NCBI RefSeq assembly: GCF_005116675.2
Contig: NZ_CP050699.1
Span: forward strand, 2,007,001 to 2,071,000
DNA length: 64,000 nt
Reading direction: 5' to 3'
Source: Desulfosediminicola ganghwensis
GTDB lineage: Bacteria > Desulfobacterota > Desulfobulbia > Desulfobulbales > Desulfocapsaceae
Positions 44,742 through 54,900 of the stretch are shown here, piece by piece; positions within the stretch are counted from its first letter, which is position 1, and each line of letters opens with the position of its first letter. The notes beneath the pieces were generated by a model, which worked only from the letters and a program-made list of their open reading frames with translations, did not search any database and was not told where the DNA came from. Position numbers and translations under genes: made by a program.

Positions 44742-47213
44742 ATGGCTGGAGATATTATTAATTCAGGCAAAGTTTCAGGCAAAAAAAAGAGCTATGAAAA
44801 ACTGGGACTGTTCTATCTGGGCCGGGAAATTGGTGACAATGGAGAAACAATCGCCCCTATGCTGCTCAGGAGTCGTGACCTTACCACCCATGGCGTGATT
44901 ATAGGCATGACGGGAAGCGGCAAAACAGGTCTTGGAATTGGATTGATAGAAGAGGCGATAATGGATGGGATTCCCTCTATTATCATTGATCCCAAGGGTG
45001 ACATGGGAAACCTGTTGCTGACATTTCCTGATTTACAGGCCCAGGATTTTCAGCCGTGGCTGGAACAGTCGGAAGCATCCCGGAAAGGGCTCATCCTTGA
45101 ACAGTATGCGCAGAAAACCGCTGCACAATGGCGGGACGGTCTTGCAGCATGGGATCAGAAGCCCGATAGAATCCGAACTCTTGCCCGACAAGCAGAGATA
45201 ACCATATATACCCCTGGTGGAGGTGGTGGCGTGCCGGTTTCTGTGTTGGCAGGCTTTGCCGCACCAGCCCCCGATCCGGCGGCTGATCCCGATACCTTGA
45301 ACGATCTTGTTACCTCAGCTGTTTCAGGATTGCTGGCACTATTGCAGATTGACGCCGACCCGATGCAGAGCAGGGAACATATCCTGCTCAGTTCGATCTT
45401 GCTGCACTACTGGCAGAAGGGGAATGGGGTGGATATGGAGGCATTGATCGGTGCCATAGTCAGCCCGCCGATCGAAAAGATTGGCGCTTTTGCCCTGGAG
45501 ACATATTACAAACAGTCCGATCGTATGCAGCTTGCCATGCGCCTGAACAGCATCCTGGCAAGCCCCTCTTTTGCAGGTTGGGTGAAAGGAGAGCCGCTGG
45601 ATATCCAGCGTATTCTTTACACCGATGATGGCAGGCCCAAAACCGCAATATTTTCGATTTCTCACCTGACCGATAGCGAACGGATGTTTTTTGTCACCTT
45701 GCTGTTGAACAGGTTTGTCGGCTGGATGAGAATGCAGCGAGGGAGTTCATCTTTGAAAATGTTACTTTACATGGATGAAATTTATGGATTTTTTCCTCCA
45801 ACCGCTAATCCTCCATCGAAAAAGCCCATGTTGCTTATCCTCAAGCAGGCAAGGGCCTTTGGCTGTGGAGTGGTGCTCTCAACCCAGAACCCGGTAGATC
45901 TCGATTATCGGGGGCTCTCGAACATGGGCAGTTGGTTTATCGGCAGGCTGCAGACAGATCAGGATCGGAAAAAAGTTGCGGGTGGCATCGCTGGAGCGAG
46001 CGATGGCCGATTCACTGCCAGGGATGTTGAGCTGCTCCTGGCAAAAATGAAGGGTAGGCAGTTCCTGCTGAATTCAGCCAATCTGGATGAGCCAATGGCC
46101 TTTGAGACCCGGTGGGTTATGTCCTTTTTAAAAGGCCCGCTTACCTCAAAAGAGATCGAACAGCTGATGGCGGACAAGGTGACGGTGGCTAGAGAACTTC
46201 AAGGTAATTCGATCACTTCCGGGGAGGAGGGCATGGCCCGGTCTGCACCAGGACCGGCCATGGCGGAAAGCAGCGCACCGATTCTGGCAGGCCAGATAGA
46301 GCAGCGTTATTACCTGCCTGCTGCTCCAGGAGAAAAATGCGTGTTGCAGCCTGCGATTGCAGCACGTTGCAAGGTACGCTTTTTTAACGCCAGCAGAAAT
46401 ATCAATGAGACTAGGCTGGTGCAGCGCTACTATCCACTAGGGGGGACTGCAGAAAATTTCCCAGGTCTGGCTGAGATTACCTGGTCGGAGGCTGAAGAAC
46501 TTCCTTTCGCACTGGAGGAATGCTTTGTCTCGGCCCCCTCAGGTTACGGATATGCTGCAATACCTGCCGAAATCTGCGCGGTTCAAAATCTGCGAGCTGC
46601 AGAAAAAAGTTTTGCCGATGCCCTCTACAGAACCGAACGGCTAGAGCTTTTCAGGGTGAAATCTCTGAAGCTGGAATCGGTACCCCATGAAACACTGACG
46701 GATTTTAAAGTCCGGCTTCGCGACCTGTTACGGGAGAACAAGGATGAAGCGGTTGATAAACTGCGGGCAAAATATGACCTCAGGCAGCAGCGTCTGCATA
46801 AAAAAATTCAGCAAGCCCATGAACGTCTGCAGCAGGAAGAGGCCGAGGTGCGAACGAAAACGACAGACACTATTCTCTCTTTCGGGGTGGCGGTGGTCGG
46901 AGCACTTTTCGGGCGCCGGTCGGCCGGCAGCGGTACCTCGGGGTTTGCGACCGGTATGCGGAAAGCGGGGAGGGTGTTTACAGAAAAAGACGATGCCAGA
47001 AGGGTGCGACAGGAACTTGGGCAGCTTCAGAGTGAGTTGGAGCTGTTGGCAGGGGAGCTGGAGCAGGAGATAGACGCACTGGGAAGTTCATTTTCAGTTG
47101 AAAATTATCAGATCGAGACGTTTACCATCAATCCGCGAAGAAAAGATATATTTGATGTGAACTGTTTCCTGGTGTGGGAGCTTGCAGAGGTTGGAGACAT
47201 ATTGCCAAGCTAA
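44742..47213 (+). CDS. HerA-like ATPase with C-terminal coiled-coil and glycine-rich segment
   Basis: This 823-residue protein has a HerA/DUF87-type RecA ATPase (about 45-480): Walker A GMTGSGKT at 55-62, Walker B LLYMDEI around 341-347, and STQNPVDLDYRGLSNMG, a sensor region as in HerA. The C-terminal part is different: a basic-acidic coiled coil (about 665-720, LRAKYDLRQQRLHKKIQQAH), a glycine-rich hydrophobic stretch (ILSFGVAVVGALFGRRSAGSG), then a second coiled coil. The role is unknown; the family appears as a lone gene in many bacteria. GAGGTG lies before ATG 44742. It is not paired with NurA, the usual HerA partner. Confidence 0.8.
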   Translation: MAGDIINSGKVSGKKKSYEKLGLFYLGREIGDNGETIAPMLLRSRDLTTHGVIIGMTGSGKTGLGIGLIEEAIMDGIPSIIIDPKGDMGNLLLTFPDLQAQDFQPWLEQSEASRKGLILEQYAQKTAAQWRDGLAAWDQKPDRIRTLARQAEITIYTPGGGGGVPVSVLAGFAAPAPDPAADPDTLNDLVTSAVSGLLALLQIDADPMQSREHILLSSILLHYWQKGNGVDMEALIGAIVSPPIEKIGAFALETYYKQSDRMQLAMRLNSILASPSFAGWVKGEPLDIQRILYTDDGRPKTAIFSISHLTDSERMFFVTLLLNRFVGWMRMQRGSSSLKMLLYMDEIYGFFPPTANPPSKKPMLLILKQARAFGCGVVLSTQNPVDLDYRGLSNMGSWFIGRLQTDQDRKKVAGGIAGASDGRFTARDVELLLAKMKGRQFLLNSANLDEPMAFETRWVMSFLKGPLTSKEIEQLMADKVTVARELQGNSITSGEEGMARSAPGPAMAESSAPILAGQIEQRYYLPAAPGEKCVLQPAIAARCKVRFFNASRNINETRLVQRYYPLGGTAENFPGLAEITWSEAEELPFALEECFVSAPSGYGYAAIPAEICAVQNLRAAEKSFADALYRTERLELFRVKSLKLESVPHETLTDFKVRLRDLLRENKDEAVDKLRAKYDLRQQRLHKKIQQAHERLQQEEAEVRTKTTDTILSFGVAVVGALFGRRSAGSGTSGFATGMRKAGRVFTEKDDARRVRQELGQLQSELELLAGELEQEIDALGSSFSVENYQIETFTINPRRKDIFDVNCFLVWELAEVGDILPS

Positions 47214-47556
47214 TGACGAAGCAACAAATTGTAGAGACTAGGCAAGAAATGACTTTTTGTCAAAGTGAAAATGAGAAGGAGTTGCTGAAAACAGAATTGT
47301 TGAAAAAAGTGCGGATTAGGGTGGAAATTATTAGGTGTTGGTGGTATGCCGATGAGAAGAAGAGCATCCCCATGATTTCAGCATATTACATGGGATGAAG
47401 AGAGCACCGGAGTGGAGAGGAAAAGAGCTATGAGAACGAGTAGTTCAGCTGTTTTCAAGCTGACTCTCCTGTCTGGAATTCAGCGTCTGTTCCATTGCCG
47501 GAATGGAACGGTCGTCTGCAACAATTAAATGCAGAATGCCAACCACACAGTGAGCC
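47214..47556. other. Intergenic region after the HerA-like gene
   Basis: A 61-codon frame starts at ATG 47213, overlapping the HerA-like stop (TAATG), and runs to 47398; no ribosome site or family was seen, so it is not called. A palindrome GTTCCATT-GCCGG-AATGGAAC at 47489-47509 lies 50-70 bp before the next gene and may be an operator. Confidence 0.45.
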
Positions 47557-47889
47557 ATGAAAGACCCCATCTATCCCGACAGAACACAGTATGAAGTTTC
47601 TCAGTGCTATCCAGAGGTTATGTCGGCCTTGAAAGATCTCAGCACCAAAGTCCGCAATTGCGGACCACTGGAAGAGAAGACAACACATCTTATCCAGCTG
47701 GCTGCTGCTGCGGCAAATGGATCTGAGGCAACGGTTCATTCACACGCCAGGAGAGCGATGAGAGCAGGCGCAAGCAGTTATGAAATTTACCATGCCTTGA
47801 TGCTGCTGCTGCCTATCTGTGGTTATCCGATAACCATGGAGGCGATATCCTGGTGTCGTGATATCCTCGAAGGGGAATGCGGCGAGTAA
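47557..47889 (+). CDS. Carboxymuconolactone decarboxylase (AhpD fold) family protein
   Basis: This 110-residue helical protein fits the CMD/AhpD fold: CYPEVMSALKDLSTKV, EKTTHLIQLAAAAANGSEATVHSHARRAMRAGASSYEIYHAL and a last helix ending in CRDILEGE. In AhpD-type members a CxxC pair follows the alanine-rich helix; here that place reads NGSEATVH, so both cysteines are absent. This suggests a non-redox member, such as a gamma-CMD-like protein. A conserved His remains in VHSHARRA. It is a single gene with no partner nearby. Confidence 0.8.
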   Translation: MKDPIYPDRTQYEVSQCYPEVMSALKDLSTKVRNCGPLEEKTTHLIQLAAAAANGSEATVHSHARRAMRAGASSYEIYHALMLLLPICGYPITMEAISWCRDILEGECGE

Positions 47890-48016
47890 TCGCCGCACCG
47901 GGACAAACATAAAGTTCTTGTAAGTATTTATTTTTAGCTGCTTCGGTGTCCTGGTTTGTGGTTTGCCGGTTCAAATTGTTTTTTGCGCCTGTCATTTGAT
48001 ATGTGGGGCTGGCCGA

Positions 48017-48667
48017 TTAGCGGATGCTGAGATTGTGGAGTTCGTTGTGGTCATCTCCTTCTATCGGGAAATGGTGTGCAAGTATCTCTCCTACACGTTC
48101 GATCGCTCTGCACAGGCTTTCGCAGCGGCAGTTCGTCCTGATGCCGTGAGTCAGTTCTTCTACTATTTCAAGCCATTGGTCGGGGGCAATTTTTTCGTTG
48201 ATGCCCCTGTCGCCCAAAACCCATACTTTATGCTCAAAAACTGAGATGAATATCAGGATACCGTTCTCAGCCCTGGTGCGATAAAGTCCCTCCTCATAAA
48301 AAGATGTTATCGCCGCCTCTGCCACCTCCTCTTCGACCTGGTCACTGTTCAGGAAGAAACGCTTTAGCCACAGGAGGTGGGTAACAAGAGCCCGGGCGGG
48401 GAGGTAAAGCACCGCAAAAATTGCCAGAAAAAGGTACATGTTTTCGGGTCCAAGCCAGAGGTAGTTGCCGATAAGAGAGGTTAGCAGTAAAGCCACAGGA
48501 AGAGTGATAATGGCGCCGCCTGAAGCACAGGCCAGCGGGTAGTGGTGGCTGGCTGAGACTATCATGGGTACGATCTCACCCGAGGTTTGGAGTTCGGCCG
48601 CATGAACTGCCTTGCTGACCAGCTGTTGTTCTTCTGGTGTGAGAAACGATTCGGCAAGATTTTTCAT
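48017..48667 (-). CDS. TPM-domain membrane protein
   Basis: This 216-residue protein has an N-terminal TPM-like part (FLTPEEQQLVSKAVHAAELQTSGEIVPMIV), two hydrophobic helices (about 60-110) and a cytoplasmic tail (VWVLGDRGINEKIAPDQWLEIVEELTHGIR) that recalls the second half of TPM. The family is linked to photosystem repair and envelope functions in different organisms, without a clear bacterial role. Its start codon is one base past the stop of the longer TPM gene, so the two are coupled. GGAGGATGG lies before ATG 48667. Confidence 0.82.
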   Translation of the reverse strand: MKNLAESFLTPEEQQLVSKAVHAAELQTSGEIVPMIVSASHHYPLACASGGAIITLPVALLLTSLIGNYLWLGPENMYLFLAIFAVLYLPARALVTHLLWLKRFFLNSDQVEEEVAEAAITSFYEEGLYRTRAENGILIFISVFEHKVWVLGDRGINEKIAPDQWLEIVEELTHGIRTNCRCESLCRAIERVGEILAHHFPIEGDDHNELHNLSIR

Positions 48668-48668
48668 A

Positions 48669-49604
48669 TCACCATCCTCCTGAGGCACCGCCTCCGCCGA
48701 AACCGCCCCCTCCGCCGCCAAATCCTCCTCCGAAGCCACCCCCCAAACCTCCGCTGCCGTAACCACCGTAGTGACGGCCGCTCCCGCGGTGAATGGTCCT
48801 GGAGTTTAATGAAGAGGCAGCAAAGGCAGAGGCGATCAACCCTCCGACCGCGCCAGCGGGTACCAGGACAGCAAGAAGCAGCCATTTCGCGCCAAGGATG
48901 AAATAGCCAAGAACCGGTGCGGCAACTCCGCCGATGGCAGCCGCCAGCGCTTTGTGTTTGCCGAACGCTTTTCCGATAAAGAGCAGAACGGCCATCAGCA
49001 TAATGGGAAATGTCTCAAGGCCGACCTGATTTTGGCTGGCTTGATTTTCCGGGGCGGAAAACTCACCCCGGACAACATCCATCATGGCATTGACGCCATT
49101 AATTACCCCCTGGTCGAAGTCGCCACGCTTGAACAAGGGAGCAATGATCTCCCGGATTATTCTGCCCGAAGTGAGGTCGGTGAGTGTGGGCTCGAGGCCG
49201 TACCCAACTTCTATTCTGATTTTTCGATCATTTTGGGCAATGAGCAGGATGGCTCCGTTGTCCAGATCGGCCTGGCCTATCCGCCAGTTTTCTGCAACCC
49301 TGATCGAAAAATCCTCCAGCGAATCACCTTCAAGACTCTCTATGGTAAGGACTACCAGTTGGGTCGACTGTTCATCCTCAAATGTTTTCAGGGAATTTTC
49401 GAGCTGACTCACAGTGGCAGGATTCAGCATCTTCGCGTAATCATTGATCCTGGCCGTAAGAGGGGGGACTTCGAGGGCCCCCGCTGACGGCGCTTGCAGT
49501 CCGAGTACCGCAATGATGGTTATTGACAGAGCCATGCCGGAGGCGGCTCTACAGATACGAAGACCATGAACATATAGAGAATTACAGCAATCGGCAAAAG
49601 ACAT
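48669..49604 (-). CDS. TPM-domain protein with Gly-rich C-terminus (YgcG type)
   Basis: This 311-residue exported protein starts with a signal-like segment (about 20-45), then a TPM domain (about 45-180): LTARINDYAKMLNPATVSQLE, QSTQLVVLTIESLEGDSLEDFSIRVAENW, NGAILLIAQNDRKIRIEVGYGLE. Two hydrophobic helices follow, and the end is a glycine stretch with repeated GGGFGG units. YgcG proteins with this layout are thought to be membrane-anchored. It is the middle gene of a lemA-TPM-TPM cluster. Confidence 0.87.
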   Translation of the reverse strand: MSFADCCNSLYVHGLRICRAASGMALSITIIAVLGLQAPSAGALEVPPLTARINDYAKMLNPATVSQLENSLKTFEDEQSTQLVVLTIESLEGDSLEDFSIRVAENWRIGQADLDNGAILLIAQNDRKIRIEVGYGLEPTLTDLTSGRIIREIIAPLFKRGDFDQGVINGVNAMMDVVRGEFSAPENQASQNQVGLETFPIMLMAVLLFIGKAFGKHKALAAAIGGVAAPVLGYFILGAKWLLLAVLVPAGAVGGLIASAFAASSLNSRTIHRGSGRHYGGYGSGGLGGGFGGGFGGGGGGFGGGGASGGW

Positions 49605-49629
49605 TGCTCTTCTCCCAAAAATGTACCGG

Positions 49630-50241
49630 TTAAAATTTCACTTCCGGCACCTGTTTTGCTGCTTCGTCCGCTTTGAAGTATTCCTTGCGGTCCAGGTGGA
49701 GCAGGATGTTGTTGGTCAGGCTCTGGGGAAACTTGCGAATAGCGGCGTTGAACACCTCCACTGCCTGGTTATAGCGTTGACGAGCAACGTTTATCCGGTT
49801 TTCAGTACCTTCCAGCTGATTTTGCAGATCGAGAAAATTCTGGTTGGCTTTAAGATCCGGGTAGCGCTCAACCACCACCATGAGTCTGGAAAGAGCAGAA
49901 TTGAGTCCTCCCTGTGCCTCCTGGAATTGCTGCATTTTGGCGGCGTCTCCCAGGTCGGAGGTGTTGAGCTGTATGGAAGATGCCTTGGCCCTGGCGTTGA
50001 CCACCGCTTCCAGTGTCTCTTTCTCATGGGCTGCATAGCCCTTTACTGTTTCAACGAGATTGGGGATCAGATCACCCCTTCGCTGCAGGGTAGCTTCGAT
50101 ATCAGCCCAGGCTTTGAAAACAGATTCCTCCTTTATCTGCAGATCATTATAGCCACAGGAGCTGAGTATAAACGCGGTGAGAGCCAGTGCGCTCAGCCAG
50201 TTGAGTTTTTGAAAAAATCTAACTGGGGCAGGGCGGGTCAT
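49630..50241 (-). CDS. LemA family lipoprotein
   Basis: This 203-residue protein has a signal peptide ending in a lipobox ([10 protein letters not shown]), so it should be a lipoprotein. The LemA core contains [83 protein letters not shown] and [20 protein letters not shown] 50241 is chosen because GGAGG lies six bases before it. LemA genes commonly stand before TPM genes, as here. The function is unsettled; a link with membrane quality control has been suggested. Confidence 0.9.
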   Translation of the reverse strand: MTRPAPVRFFQKLNWLSALALTAFILSSCGYNDLQIKEESVFKAWADIEATLQRRGDLIPNLVETVKGYAAHEKETLEAVVNARAKASSIQLNTSDLGDAAKMQQFQEAQGGLNSALSRLMVVVERYPDLKANQNFLDLQNQLEGTENRINVARQRYNQAVEVFNAAIRKFPQSLTNNILLHLDRKEYFKADEAAKQVPEVKF

Positions 50242-50387
50242 GGGAACCTCCATAATCGGTATGGATTTGCAAAACACTCAGAGTCTGTATGTTCTTCAAG
50301 GTTTGTGCCTGACAAAAAATATCCTATATGGTCTTTGCTCTGTTGTCCATCCCCATCGTGCTGTTTCTCCATAATTAATGAAAGTCG

Positions 50388-50437
50388 TTGACAAGATAAA
50401 GTTTAGCGCCTAGATATTTGCCTAGTTAAATATCTAG
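50388..50437 (+). promoter_or_regulatory. Promoter and MarR operator of the RND operon
   Basis: TTGACA (50388-50393), 17-base spacer, TAGATA (50411-50416) form a good sigma-70 promoter. CTAGATATTT (50410-50419) and AAATATCTAG (50428-50437) are perfect inverted arms separated by eight bases, so the palindrome covers the -10 element. This fits repression by the MarR protein encoded 10 bp further on. GAGGAA then serves as ribosome site. Confidence 0.75.
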
Positions 50438-50446
50438 AGGAAATTT

Positions 50447-50896
50447 ATGGATAAATTACAAGAGAATGCATTAGGTCGCCTGTTGTACCTGTCTGCCATG
50501 TCGTTCAGGAACTATCTCGAAAACCACTTGAAACCATACGACCTGACGGCGGAACAGTTTCATGTGATGAAGTGCCTGATCGAGGAAGATGGCGTAACAC
50601 AGAGTCGTCTTTGTACTTCGACCTACAAGAGCCCGGCCAATGTGACCAGGATTCTTGACAGGCTGGAGAAAAAGCGATGCCTCGAACGACGGAATAATCC
50701 TGGCGACAGACGATCGAGCCTGGTGCATCTTACCGGGCAGGGAGGGCTTCTCATGGCAAAGATCAAGGAGGAGCTTGCCGATTGTGAGGCGAAGGTAACA
50801 ACTGGTTTGAGCCCTCAGGAGGTGCAGGTAATTAAAGATGGGCTGAAGATCATCCGCTACAATATGGAACAAAGTATGGGGGAACAGGCGAAATGA
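50447..50896 (+). CDS. MarR family regulator of the RND operon
   Basis: This 149-residue MarR protein has the normal winged helix: LTAEQFHVMKCLIEEDGVTQSRLC, TYKSPANVTRILDRLEKKRCLERRNNPGDRRSSLVHLT with the conserved D-R wing pair, and a C-terminal dimer helix. It is the first gene of a five-part unit (operator, regulator, adaptor, pump, channel), with its stop overlapping the next start by four bases. Autorepression at the palindrome upstream and release by a pumped compound are inferred. Confidence 0.92.
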   Translation: MDKLQENALGRLLYLSAMSFRNYLENHLKPYDLTAEQFHVMKCLIEEDGVTQSRLCTSTYKSPANVTRILDRLEKKRCLERRNNPGDRRSSLVHLTGQGGLLMAKIKEELADCEAKVTTGLSPQEVQVIKDGLKIIRYNMEQSMGEQAK

Positions 50897-51975
50897 GAGA
50901 GGGGAAAAAGGGCAGTATTCTCGTGTTGTTTGTATTAGGAGTATTTTGCGGAGTTGTATTCTTAAGCGGCATGGTGGCAGCTCAGGGACCACCGCCTGCA
51001 CGGGTTATTGTCAGCAAGGTCGTGGAAGAAGAGGTCTCCCAGAGTCGCTCGGTGATCGGCATTCTCTACTATGAGCGGACCAGTGACATTTCTACCGAGG
51101 TGGCCGGCCTGGTAGAGGTAGTGCGTGTGAACCAGGGTGATCATGTGAATGTGGGGGATGTGCTGGTTGAGCTTAATACCGAGATTCTCGATCAGGAGAT
51201 AGTCTTGACGAAAACTCGTATCGCCCAGGCGGAACTTCGTATCGTCAACACCAGGAAAAACTTCAATCGCCTGCAGAATCTGTTCGACAACAAGGGGGTC
51301 AGCGAGAAGGATTTCGATGATGCGCTTTACGCCTATCAGGACGCCCAGAAAGAAAAGCAAGCCAATCAGGATAACCTGAAAAAACTGCTGATCCAGAAAA
51401 AAAGAAGCGTTATCACTGCTCCTTTTGCCGGTATTATTCTCGCCAAAAATGTGGACTCAGGTGCCTGGGTCCAGCAGGGCAAGCAGTTGGTGAGCCTCGG
51501 TTCTATAAATGATCTGTATGTACGGGCACCTATCTCGGAAGCGCTGTTGCAATACATCCGAATGGGTGAGGAGGTGCCGGTGATCATAACCGCTTTTGGT
51601 GAAGAAAAGAGCGGTAAGGTGGTTGATATTGATCCGGTGGCCGATGTGAAGACCAAAAATGTCTTCTTAAAGATCAAGATCGATCCGTTGCCGCTGGTCG
51701 CTCAGAACATGTCTGCTACGGTTCACGTTCCTGCCAGCCCCAAAACGCAACTGCGGATATTGCCGAGAGCGGCGATTATCAAAAATCAGGGCAAAGATTT
51801 CATCTTTACCATCAAAGAAGGGAAGGCCTCCATCCTGCCGGTTCATGTCGTTAGTTTTATGGGGGAAAAAGTTGCGGTGGATAACCCGTATATCGTGGTG
51901 GGAATGGACGTGGTGGTAGAAGGTAATGAGCGTCTCCGCCCTGATCAGCCGGTTATGATTGCGGGAGAGAGATAA
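50893..51975 (+). CDS. RND efflux periplasmic adaptor (membrane fusion protein)
   Basis: This 360-residue exported protein connects the inner-membrane pump to the outer channel. It has a signal segment (about 10-30), a lipoyl/barrel half (LVEVVRVNQGDHVNVGDVLVELN), a coiled-coil hairpin (about 100-165), the matching lipoyl half (SVITAPFAGIILAKNVDSGAWVQQGKQLVSL) and a beta-barrel (RAPISEALLQYIRMGEEVPVII). A MarR regulator precedes it and the pump follows at TAATG. Substrate is unknown. Confidence 0.93.
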   Translation: MREGKKGSILVLFVLGVFCGVVFLSGMVAAQGPPPARVIVSKVVEEEVSQSRSVIGILYYERTSDISTEVAGLVEVVRVNQGDHVNVGDVLVELNTEILDQEIVLTKTRIAQAELRIVNTRKNFNRLQNLFDNKGVSEKDFDDALYAYQDAQKEKQANQDNLKKLLIQKKRSVITAPFAGIILAKNVDSGAWVQQGKQLVSLGSINDLYVRAPISEALLQYIRMGEEVPVIITAFGEEKSGKVVDIDPVADVKTKNVFLKIKIDPLPLVAQNMSATVHVPASPKTQLRILPRAAIIKNQGKDFIFTIKEGKASILPVHVVSFMGEKVAVDNPYIVVGMDVVVEGNERLRPDQPVMIAGER

Positions 51976-54900
51976 TGAACATCGTCGAATACGCTCTGAA
52001 AAAACCGGTGAGTGTGGCGGTGGGAGTTATCCTGGTGGCCACCTTTGGCCTGCTCGGTCTGCAAAAGTTGCCGGTACAGCTCACTCCGGATGTTGAGACG
52101 CCCCAGATTACTGTACAGACAACCTGGGCCGGCGCGACCCCTTACGAGATTGAGAAGGATATCATCGAGATACAGGAAGAGGCTCTGAAAGGGCTGCAGG
52201 GGCTCACGGAGATGGAGAGTTCCAGTTACAATAACTTCGGTGAGATTACTCTCTCGTTCGGAATCGGAACCGAACTGGATGATGCGCTGCTCAGAGTCTC
52301 AAACAAAATGAACGAGGTGTCCGGCTATCCCGATTCGGCGGATAAGCCGAAGATCGAGGCTGCCGGTGCTAACAGTTCGCCGGTTATCTGGTCCATGCTC
52401 AAGACCCGCGAAGATAACCCTAACCATATCAACACCTATCGCACCTACTTCGAAGACAATGTGCGCCAGCATATCGAGCGTGTGCCGGGAGTTGGTTCGT
52501 TGCTGGTTTTTGGCGGTACAGAGGCAGAAATGCATGTCACTCTCGATATGACCGAGATGGCACGGTACAACATCTCCATAAATCAGATCAGCTCTGTTTT
52601 GAAAAATGCCAATGCCACCACCTCGGCGGGTGTGCTTGGTATTGGCCGCAAAAACTATCGCATCAGAACCATGGGGCAGTTTCAGTCCCCGGAAGATGTA
52701 ATGGATGTGGTGGTGTTTGATGATGGTATCAAGCGTGTCTACCTGCGGGATATTGCCAAGGTTGATCCCGGCTATGATGAGGAGACCGGGGCTGTATTCC
52801 ATAACGGTACCCAGGTTATTGTTATCGGTATCCGCAAGGAACCGGGTGCCAACGTATTGGAGATGACCGAGCGTGTGGAACAGGAAGTGGAGCGGCTTAA
52901 CAGTGGCCTGCTTGGTGATAAACAACTCTACATCGATATGGTCTATGACCAGCGACCATATATCAACACCGCTATAGATCTGGTGAAGACCAATGTGATG
53001 CTCGGTGGCCTTTTGGCTATTCTCGTGCTCCTCACTTTTCTCCGCAGCCTTCGTTCCACCATTACCACCGCGGTGGCTATCCCGGTCTCCGTGGTGGGCA
53101 GTTTTATCTTTTTGTGGGTGAGCGGCAGGAGCCTGAACGTGGTGAGTCTGGCCGGTATCTCTTTTGCGGTGGGCATGTTGGTGGATAACTCCATCGTCGT
53201 GCTGGAGAATATTGACCGCCACCGAAAGATGGGCAAAGATGCATTTACCGCCGCGCTGGACGGTGCCAATGAGGTGTGGGGTGCGGTTTTCGCTTCCACC
53301 GCCACCACGGTGGCGGTGTTTCTGCCGGTGGTATTCATGCAGGAGGAGGCCGGTCAGCTCTTTCGCGATATCGCCATAGCCATCACCTTCTCAATCATGC
53401 TGAGTCTGGTGGTGTCTGTTACCGTTATCCCGACCTTGATCAATATTTTCTATAGAAACAGAAAAGAAAAAGAGAAGACCTGGCTGCAGAGATCCACTGT
53501 GGGGCCGGTGATAGCTGACGGTTTGATGTGGTTCTCAAACCTCTGTTTAAAAAACGTCTTCACCAGACTTGCATCGGTATTGGTTTTCACCTTGCTTTCC
53601 GTGGTGCTGATCGTGAGCCTCAAGCCCAGTGCAGAGTATCTGCCCCTGGGCAATCGTAACCTTATTCTGAATATTCTTATCCCGCCCCCGGGGTACTCGG
53701 TCGACAAGCTCAAGGAGATAGGCGGTTACATCTTCGAGAGTTCAGAGCCCTATTTCAAGGAAGACGACCGGGAAGGGTTTCCCCAGATCAAACAGATGTT
53801 TTATGTCGGCTCGGACCGTTTCACCCTATTTGGTGGTATCTCGACCCATGAGACCCGTGCAGCTGAGTTGATTCCCCTGTTTTCACGAATCATGAACACA
53901 ATCCCCGGTTTTTTCGGGGTCTCCCTGCAGGCTGGTATTTTCGAGAGCGGGCTTGGCGAGGGCAGAACGGTTGAGGTCAATATTTCCGGCGAGAACATTG
54001 ACCAGATAGCGGGCTCCGCCCTGATGCTTTACGGGGCAACCATGCAGACCATACCAGGTTCCCAAGTGCGGCCGGTGCCATCTTTTGAGACCAGCTACCC
54101 TGAGATCAGGGTTATTGGTAATAAAGAAAAACTTGCGGCTAACGGGCTTACTGAAAGAGACCTGGGCGTCTATATCGATACCCTGATGGATGGTCGCAAG
54201 GTGGATGATTACCGCCCGGAAGGTGTGAAGCAGATCGATCTGGTGGTCAAAGGCAGTGATGAGATTTACGATACACCGGAGCGTATTTTAAGGGCGACCA
54301 TTGTCAACAGCTATGGCAACCTTATCCACGTCGGCGATGTGGCGAGTCTCGAGTATAGTCAGGGCATGCCCCAGATCAATCATCTGGAGCGTAAGCGAAC
54401 CATCACCCTGCAGGTGACTCCACCCAAGGATCTGCCCATCCAGACGGCCATGGAGACTATTGAAAACAATCTGATCAAACCGATGCAGGAAGAGGGCAAA
54501 TTGGCCGGACTGGATATCACCATCGGCGGTAATGCCGATAAATTGCAGGAGACAGGGGAGGCGTTGAAGTGGAACCTGTTGCTGGCTCTGCTGATCACCT
54601 ACCTGCTGATGGCGGCGTTGTTTGAGAATTTTCTCTATCCACTGATCATCCTGTTCAGTGTGCCCCTGGCAGCAGCGGGTGGGTTTGTCGGGCTTGTTGC
54701 CGTAAACGCTTTTGTGGCACCACAGGCCTTTGATATCCTGGCTATGCTTGGATTTATCATCCTTATCGGTACAGTGGTCAATAACGCTATCCTGATTGTT
54801 CACCAATCGTTGAACAACGTTCGCTATAACGGTCTGGTCGGCATGGAGGCAGTTTCCGATGCGGTGCGGACCCGTATCCGGCCCATTTTCATGAGTGCCA

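Noticed and set aside
47213-47398. 61-codon frame overlapping the HerA-like stop (TAATG)
   Set aside because: The overlap is suggestive, but there is no ribosome site at proper distance and no recognisable content.
52299-53222. 307-codon minus-strand frame inside the RND pump gene
   Set aside because: Antisense shadow; composition is His/Asp-rich and unlike a real protein, while the plus frame is a clear RND transporter.
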